From assembly GCA_016710385.1 (NCBI GenBank), contig JADJVX010000005.1, positions 1-64,000 on the forward strand: a DNA stretch of 64,000 nt, written 5' to 3'. The stretch is from Actinomycetales bacterium. Its GTDB lineage: Bacteria > Actinomycetota > Actinomycetes > Actinomycetales > Dermatophilaceae. The position numbers and the translations under genes are program-made. Positions 60,039 to 64,000 of the stretch are shown piece after piece. The notes below the pieces were generated by a model that was not told where the DNA came from, searched no databases, and saw only the letters and a program-made list of their open reading frames with translations. Numbering within the stretch: position 1 is the first letter of the stretch; the number at the start of each line of letters is the position of its first letter.

Positions 60039-61158
60039 GGCGGGGTCATAGCGTCGTAGCAACGGCGGGTCTGACGGGTCCTGTCGGTGGGCGGCTGGGA
60101 GGGTCGGTTCGTGGCTGGGACGCGGCGGATGGTGACGGTGGCTGATCGGGTGGAGATCTCGACGGGGTTGAAGGCGGGGTGGTCGATCACCGCGATCGCG
60201 GCACACCTGGGTCGGGACAAGTCGGTGGTCTCGCGAGAGGTACGTCGCAACTCGACCAAGACCCGCGGGTATCGGTTGGTGCACGCCGACTGCCAGGCTC
60301 AGCGGCGTCGGGCCCGCCCGCAGTTGGGCAAGGTCGCCGCTAGCGAGGTGTTGACCGCGCGGGTGCGCGCGGACCTGAAGCGGGGCCGGTCTCCGAAGGC
60401 GATCGCGGGGCGGTTGGCGGCCGAGGCCGCTGATCCGGGATTGCCGGTGGCGCTCGGGGCGCCGAGGGCGCATGGTGAGCGGGTGAGTCGTGAAGCGGTG
60501 TACGCCTACATCTATGCGCTGCCCAAGGGAGAGTTGGCCCGGCACGGGATCATGTTGGAGTCCAAACGTGTCCGTCGAAGGCCACGTAAACCGGTGGGCG
60601 AGCGTAAGACTGGCCCGATCGTGGGGATGCGTTCGATCCATGACCGGCCGGCCGAGGTGACCGACCGGAAAGTCCCTGGGCATTGGGAGGGTGACTTGAT
60701 CATCGGCCGGGCCGGCAAGACCGCCGCAGCCACGTTGGTGGAGCGGACCACCCGGTTCACCGCAATCCTCGGGCTGCCGCTGGGCAAAGACAGCACCGGC
60801 GTCGCCGATGCCCTGATCCAGCACACCAGTGTGCTGCCGGCGTTGTTCCGTAAGACCCTCACCTGGGACCAGGGCACCGAAATGGCCCGCCACGCCCACC
60901 TAGCGAAAGCCACTGGCATCGAGGTGTACTTCGCCGACCCGCGCTCGCCCTGGCAACGCGGTACCAACGAGAACACCAACCGGCGGATCCGCCGCTACCT
61001 GCCCAAGGGCACCGACATCACCGACCACCAGCCCTACCTGAACGCCATCGCCGAAGAACTCAACGAGATGCCCATGAAGTGCCTGAACTGGCTCACCCCA
61101 CGCGAAGCCTACGAACGCCTCCTGACCAGCCAAGTTGCTTCCACGGCTTGACCCTGCC
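60039..61158 (+). mobile_element. IS30-family insertion sequence A (1120 bp)
   Basis: Ends are imperfect inverted repeats of about 25 bp: left GGCGGGGTCATAGCGTCGTA and right (complement) GGCAGGGTCAAGCCGTGGAA, both continuing to AGCAAC; 19 of 25 positions match. A 3-bp target duplication CTG flanks it (60036-60038 and 61159-61161). It carries one intact transposase gene. The insertion splits the host transposase between Leu and Val of EIDLVSHDGG. Confidence 0.92.
60087..61151 (+). CDS. IS30-family transposase (IS A), intact
   Basis: DDE transposase, up to 354 residues. The N-terminal helix-turn-helix ITAIAAHLGRDKSVVSREVRRNS is typical of IS30. The catalytic core shows GHWEGDLIIG (first Asp), LTWDQGTEMARHA (second Asp) and SPWQRGTNENTN with the conserved Glu. 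Starts possible at GTG 60087 or ATG 60129; the stop lies seven bases inside the right inverted repeat boundary. No frameshift, so it may be active. Confidence 0.93.
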   Translation: MGGWEGRFVAGTRRMVTVADRVEISTGLKAGWSITAIAAHLGRDKSVVSREVRRNSTKTRGYRLVHADCQAQRRRARPQLGKVAASEVLTARVRADLKRGRSPKAIAGRLAAEAADPGLPVALGAPRAHGERVSREAVYAYIYALPKGELARHGIMLESKRVRRRPRKPVGERKTGPIVGMRSIHDRPAEVTDRKVPGHWEGDLIIGRAGKTAAATLVERTTRFTAILGLPLGKDSTGVADALIQHTSVLPALFRKTLTWDQGTEMARHAHLAKATGIEVYFADPRSPWQRGTNENTNRRIRRYLPKGTDITDHQPYLNAIAEELNEMPMKCLNWLTPREAYERLLTSQVASTA

Positions 61159-61353
61159 CTGGTCTCCCACGACGGCGGCGACAACAACGGCCACTTCGCC
61201 TACACGTTGAACGCCACCGACATCGCTACCGGCTGGACCGAAGCAATCACGGTGCGCTCCAAAGGAGAGCGCATCGTCAGTGCCGGGCTGGACCAGCTGC
61301 GCCTGGCATTCCCGTTCGCGGTCCTGGGCGTCCACTCCGACAACGGCAGTGAG

Positions 61354-62803
61354 GGCGGATTCAACTGGTCGTCGCAACACCTCGTCATGGTAGGTGTTGA
61401 ATGGCTCGTCGTCAGCAGGCCGCGGATCGGGCGATCAGGCCCAAGCTCCGCTCGCCTGGGCATCCGAAGTTCCCACGCGAAGTGGTCGCGAGGTTCTGGT
61501 CCGGTATCGCCGACGGGTTGCTCCCGATCGAGGCCTCGGCTGCGGCCGGGGTGTCGGCGCCGGTGGGGCAGCGTTGGTACCACCACGCTGGCGGGATGCC
61601 GCCTTCGGACATTCACAAGCCCCTCTCGGGGCGGTACCTGTCGCTGACCGAGCGGGAGGAGATCGCGATCCTCAAAGCCCAGGACAAGGGGTGCGGGAGA
61701 TCGCCCGCGAGCTCGGGCGGGATCCGGGCACCATTTCACGCGAGCTGCGGCGTAACGCTGCGACTCGGGGCGGGAAGCTGGAGTACCGGGCCTCGGTGGC
61801 GCAGTGGAAGGCGGACCTGGCCGCGCGGCGCCCGAAGGTCGCCAAGCTGGTGGCCAATTCCGCTTGCACGCCTACGTCCAAGAACGCCTATCCGGTCAGA
61901 TCCGCCGCCCGGACGGCATTGTCGTGCCCGGGCCACCGGCGCCGCGGTTCACCGGCAACAACAAGCCTCACCGTCGGGACCGGGCGTGGATGTGGGCGTG
62001 GAGCCCGGAGCAGATCTCTGGCCGGCTCAAGCTCGACTTCCCCGATGATGAGTCCATGCGGATCAGCCACGAGGCGATCTATCAGTCGCTGTACATCGAG
62101 GGCCGCGGCGCCCTGAGGCGGGAACTGGTCTGGTCGCTGCGCACCGGCCGCGCGCTGCGCGCGCCGCGGGAACGCTCCCGCCGAAAGACCTGGGCGCACG
62201 TCACGCCCGGGACCCTGATCAGCCAACGACCACCCGAGGTCGAGGACCGGGCCGTGCCTGGGCACTGGGAAGGCGACCTGATGATCGGGCTGGAACGCTC
62301 CGCCGTCGGTACCGTCGTCGAGCGCGTCACCAAGTTCACCCTCTTGGTCCACCTACCTCGCGAAGACGGCTGGTTCCCCGGCCACCGAACCAGGAACGGG
62401 CCACCGCTGGGAGGGTACGGAGCGGCCGCGATGAAGACGGCCCTGACGAACACGATGTCGACCCTGCCGACCCAGCTGGCCAGGTCGCTGACCTGGGACC
62501 GTGGCAAGGAGATGGCCGCACACGCCGCCTTCACCGTCGAGACCGGCATCCCGGTCTTCTTCGCCGACCCCCACTCACCATGGCAGCGAGGCACGAACGA
62601 GAACACCAACGGCCTGCTGCGCCAGTACCTGCCCAAAGGCACCGACTTGTCCCGCTGGAACCCCTCCGAGCTCGAAGCCGTGGCCCATGCCCTCAACACC
62701 CGCCCCCACAAGACCCTGGGATGGAAAACGCCAACCGAGGCCTTCCACGAGCACCTACTGTTGCTCCAACAAGCCGGTGTTGCATCGACCAGTTGAACCC
62801 AAT
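61354..62803 (+). mobile_element. IS30-family insertion sequence B (1450 bp)
   Basis: Inverted ends share TTCAACTGGTCG and GCAACACC: left GGCGGATTCAACTGGTCGTC, right (complement) ATTGGGTTCAACTGGTCGAT. The 3-bp duplication GAG is at 61351-61353 and 62804-62806. It splits the host transposase inside HSDNGSEFINH. Distinct from IS A in length, ends and transposase, so it is a separate IS30 subgroup. Confidence 0.9.
61401..62796 (+). pseudogene. IS30-family transposase (IS B) with two frameshifts
   Basis: Coding similarity starts at ATG 61401 (MARRQQAADRAIRPKLRSPG, with LSLTEREEIAILKAQDKG), moves to another frame near 61690 (VREIARELGRDPGTISREL, the helix-turn-helix) and to the third near 61868 (RLHAYVQERLSGQIRRPDG onwards). 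The catalytic core in the last part is complete: GHWEGDLMIG, LTWDRGKEMAAHA, SPWQRGTNENTNG. Each break is repaired by adding one G in GGGG (61688-61691) or one C in TTCCGC (61859-61870 region). The product as given is broken; single-base sequencing losses are an alternative. Confidence 0.88.
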
Positions 62804-62980
62804 GAGTTCATCAACCATCCCGTCGTAGACTGGGCTGCCGGGCAGGGGATCTACTTCACCCGGTCCAGGCCGTACAAGAAGAGCGACCAGGCCACGATCG
62901 AGTCCAAGAACAACCACCTGGTCCGCAAGTACGGCTTCTACTACCGCTACGACACCGCCCAGGAGCGCGCGGTGCTGAAC

Positions 62981-64000
62981 TGGGGTTCCCCCCAAATCGT
63001 GGAGGGCTTGCTTTACGCGGCTCTCGGGGTGAGGGCCGTGGTCTCGTAGTCGATGGGTGACATCATGTCGGCGGCGCTGTGGCGTCGCTCGGTGTTGTAG
63101 AAGTTCCAGCACCAGTCCATCACAGCGGCGGCTGCTTGGGTGGTGTCCTCGAACTGATGACGTGAGAGCACTTCCCATTCGAGGGATGAGAAGAACGCCT
63201 CCGCCGCGCTGTTGTCGAAGCACGAGCCGACCCGGCCCATGGATTGCCGGATCCCGTAGGTGTCCTTGGCCAAGGTCGTGTAGGCGTGCGCGGTGTAGGT
63301 GCTGCCACGGTCGCTGTGGAAGATGACCTTCTCGTGGTCACGGTCGCGCCGGATCGCTTCGACGCCACCGCGGACGGTGACGGCCATCGTCAAGGCCGCT
63401 TTGGCCAGGTCGGCGTCCGGGTGTAGCGAGGTCGCAGCCCCGATCAGTCGCCGGCTGAACAGGTCGATCACGGTGGCCAGGTACAACTTGCCTGCCGCGG
63501 TGGGGATTTCAGTCATGTCACCGACCCATTTCCGGTTAGGGGCGTCCGCGGTGAAGTTCCGCCCGATCAGGTCCGGGAACGGGGCCCTGGTCTTGTCCTG
63601 CACCGTTAACCCGTTGCGGCGCTTGACTTTCCGCGCGATCAACCCCTGACGCCGCATCGAGGCAGCGACCGCCTTCTCGCTCACGATCCACCCCTGCGCG
63701 CGCAGATCGACCACCAGACGCGGCGAGCCGTGTAGCCCCCGCTTCGTGATGAACATTCCCTTCACGGCACGGTCGAGCACGTCCCGACGTGCAGCCCGAG
63801 TGGTGAACAACCCACGCTCCGCGTCGGGCCGTGCGGCCCGCTCGATCCACTTGTAGAACCACGACAGCGAGATCCCCAGCAGGGCACACGTGAACACCAC
63901 GGGCACGGCGTACTTGGTCCTCTGGTCGGCGATGAAGCGTGCCACGCTCACTTCGTCGCCTCCTTCACCCACAGGACCACAGATCGCTTGAGGACATCAC
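62981..64000 (-). mobile_element. IS3-family insertion sequence (continues past right edge)
   Basis: Begins at TGGGGTTCCCCCC directly after the host transposase codon AAC (62978-62980), with the TG terminal dinucleotide common in IS3 elements. It contains a leftward orfB; orfA would lie to the right of the window. The other end and the target duplication cannot be seen, so the boundary is inferred from the loss of host coding similarity. Confidence 0.82.
63013..63951 (-). CDS. IS3-family transposase OrfB
   Basis: DDE transposase catalytic protein, about 312 residues. VARFIADQRTKYAVPVVFTCALLGISLSWFYKW is the usual OrfB opening; the core has NRKWVGDMTEIPT (first Asp), FHSDRGSTYTAHAY (second Asp) and CFDNSAAEAFFSSLEWE (Glu), ending YNTERRHSAADMMSPIDYE. 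GTG 63951 lies seven bases after AAGGAGG; an in-frame GTG at 63972 precedes it. OrfA, normally joined by -1 frameshifting, is off the window. Confidence 0.93.
   Translation of the reverse strand: MSVARFIADQRTKYAVPVVFTCALLGISLSWFYKWIERAARPDAERGLFTTRAARRDVLDRAVKGMFITKRGLHGSPRLVVDLRAQGWIVSEKAVAASMRRQGLIARKVKRRNGLTVQDKTRAPFPDLIGRNFTADAPNRKWVGDMTEIPTAAGKLYLATVIDLFSRRLIGAATSLHPDADLAKAALTMAVTVRGGVEAIRRDRDHEKVIFHSDRGSTYTAHAYTTLAKDTYGIRQSMGRVGSCFDNSAAEAFFSSLEWEVLSRHQFEDTTQAAAAVMDWCWNFYNTERRHSAADMMSPIDYETTALTPRAA

Larger units (their letters stand above)
59505..62980 (+). pseudogene. DDE transposase gene interrupted by two IS30 elements and an IS3 element
   Basis: An rve-type transposase gene in three pieces: 59505-60038 (MELTLAVRRQVTKAQV ... 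PGFIEIDL), 61162-61353 (VSHDGGDNNGHFAY ... HSDNGSE) and 62807-62980 (FINHPVVDWAAGQGIY ... ERAVLN). The three acidic residues are in EIDL, HSDNGSEF and TIESKNN. Removing each IS30 plus one target duplication takes out 1123 and 1453 bases and rejoins the frames exactly, giving 300 codons up to a third break at 62981. The rest lies beyond the IS3 element outside the window. The IS family of the host element was not determined. A GTG at 59490 is an alternative start. Confidence 0.88.

Overview
The window is high-GC DNA from an actinobacterium, most likely Micrococcales and probably Intrasporangiaceae or a close relative. This placement is inferred from the high GC content, many GTG and leaderless starts, GTGA/ATGA gene overlaps, a monomeric NADP-isocitrate dehydrogenase, a three-subunit b558-type succinate dehydrogenase, a DUF3017 protein beside folD, and a ZTP riboswitch before purH. 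From about 0.6 to 56.2 kb the DNA is peppered with the 8-mer GTATGCCG (68 copies counted by eye on both strands, about 2-3 expected by composition). The last 7.8 kb has none.

Layout. 0-9.3 kb: a BMP-type nucleoside-binding lipoprotein (cut by the window edge), an M20 amidohydrolase, pseudouridine catabolism (psuG, pfkB kinase), a secreted protein of unknown function, a stand-alone acyl-CoA mutase large subunit, and a GbsR/MarR regulator divergent from an ABC exporter whose permease is split by a frameshift. 9.5-17.6 kb: sdhCAB with a strong terminator hairpin, a D,D-carboxypeptidase, a YihY/BrkB membrane protein, a 2'-5' RNA ligase-like protein and galactokinase. 17.8-25.0 kb: a tightly overlapping gene string in which two paralogous degenerate histidine-kinase-ATPase-like proteins, a 43-residue membrane protein and a membrane protein with a degenerate GGDEF-like domain precede a poly-gamma-glutamate synthase set (PgsB, a double-length PgsC, and a PgsA with extra domains). 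This is the best candidate in the window for an undescribed system. 25.1-36 kb: monomeric icd, aquaporin, a SatD-like protein with a 17-bp palindrome in front of it, mdh, DUF3017-folD-DMT-purH (ZTP riboswitch)-purN.

35.4-59.2 kb: a surface-polysaccharide locus. It contains a Wzx-type flippase, a SpoIID/CWB2 cell-wall protein, a UDP-sugar 4,6-dehydratase, a GT-C-like membrane protein, UDP-GlcNAc 2-epimerase, an SDR epimerase, glycosyltransferases and an apparent in-frame fusion of a polymerase (Wzy-like) with a chain-length (Wzz-like) protein. A leftward six-gene operon carries homologues of WbpB, WbpE, WbpD and a UDP-GlcNAc 6-dehydrogenase, a PglC-like initiating transferase and a second DegT aminotransferase. 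Together these fit synthesis of a polymer containing a 2,3-diacetamido uronic acid and a 4-amino-deoxy sugar; two CWB2 proteins in the locus may attach to such a wall polymer.

59.3-64 kb: a nested insertion-sequence pile. A DDE transposase gene is interrupted by two IS30-family elements, with 3-bp target duplications CTG and GAG, and then by an IS3-family element running off the right edge. Removing both IS30 copies restores one continuous reading frame.
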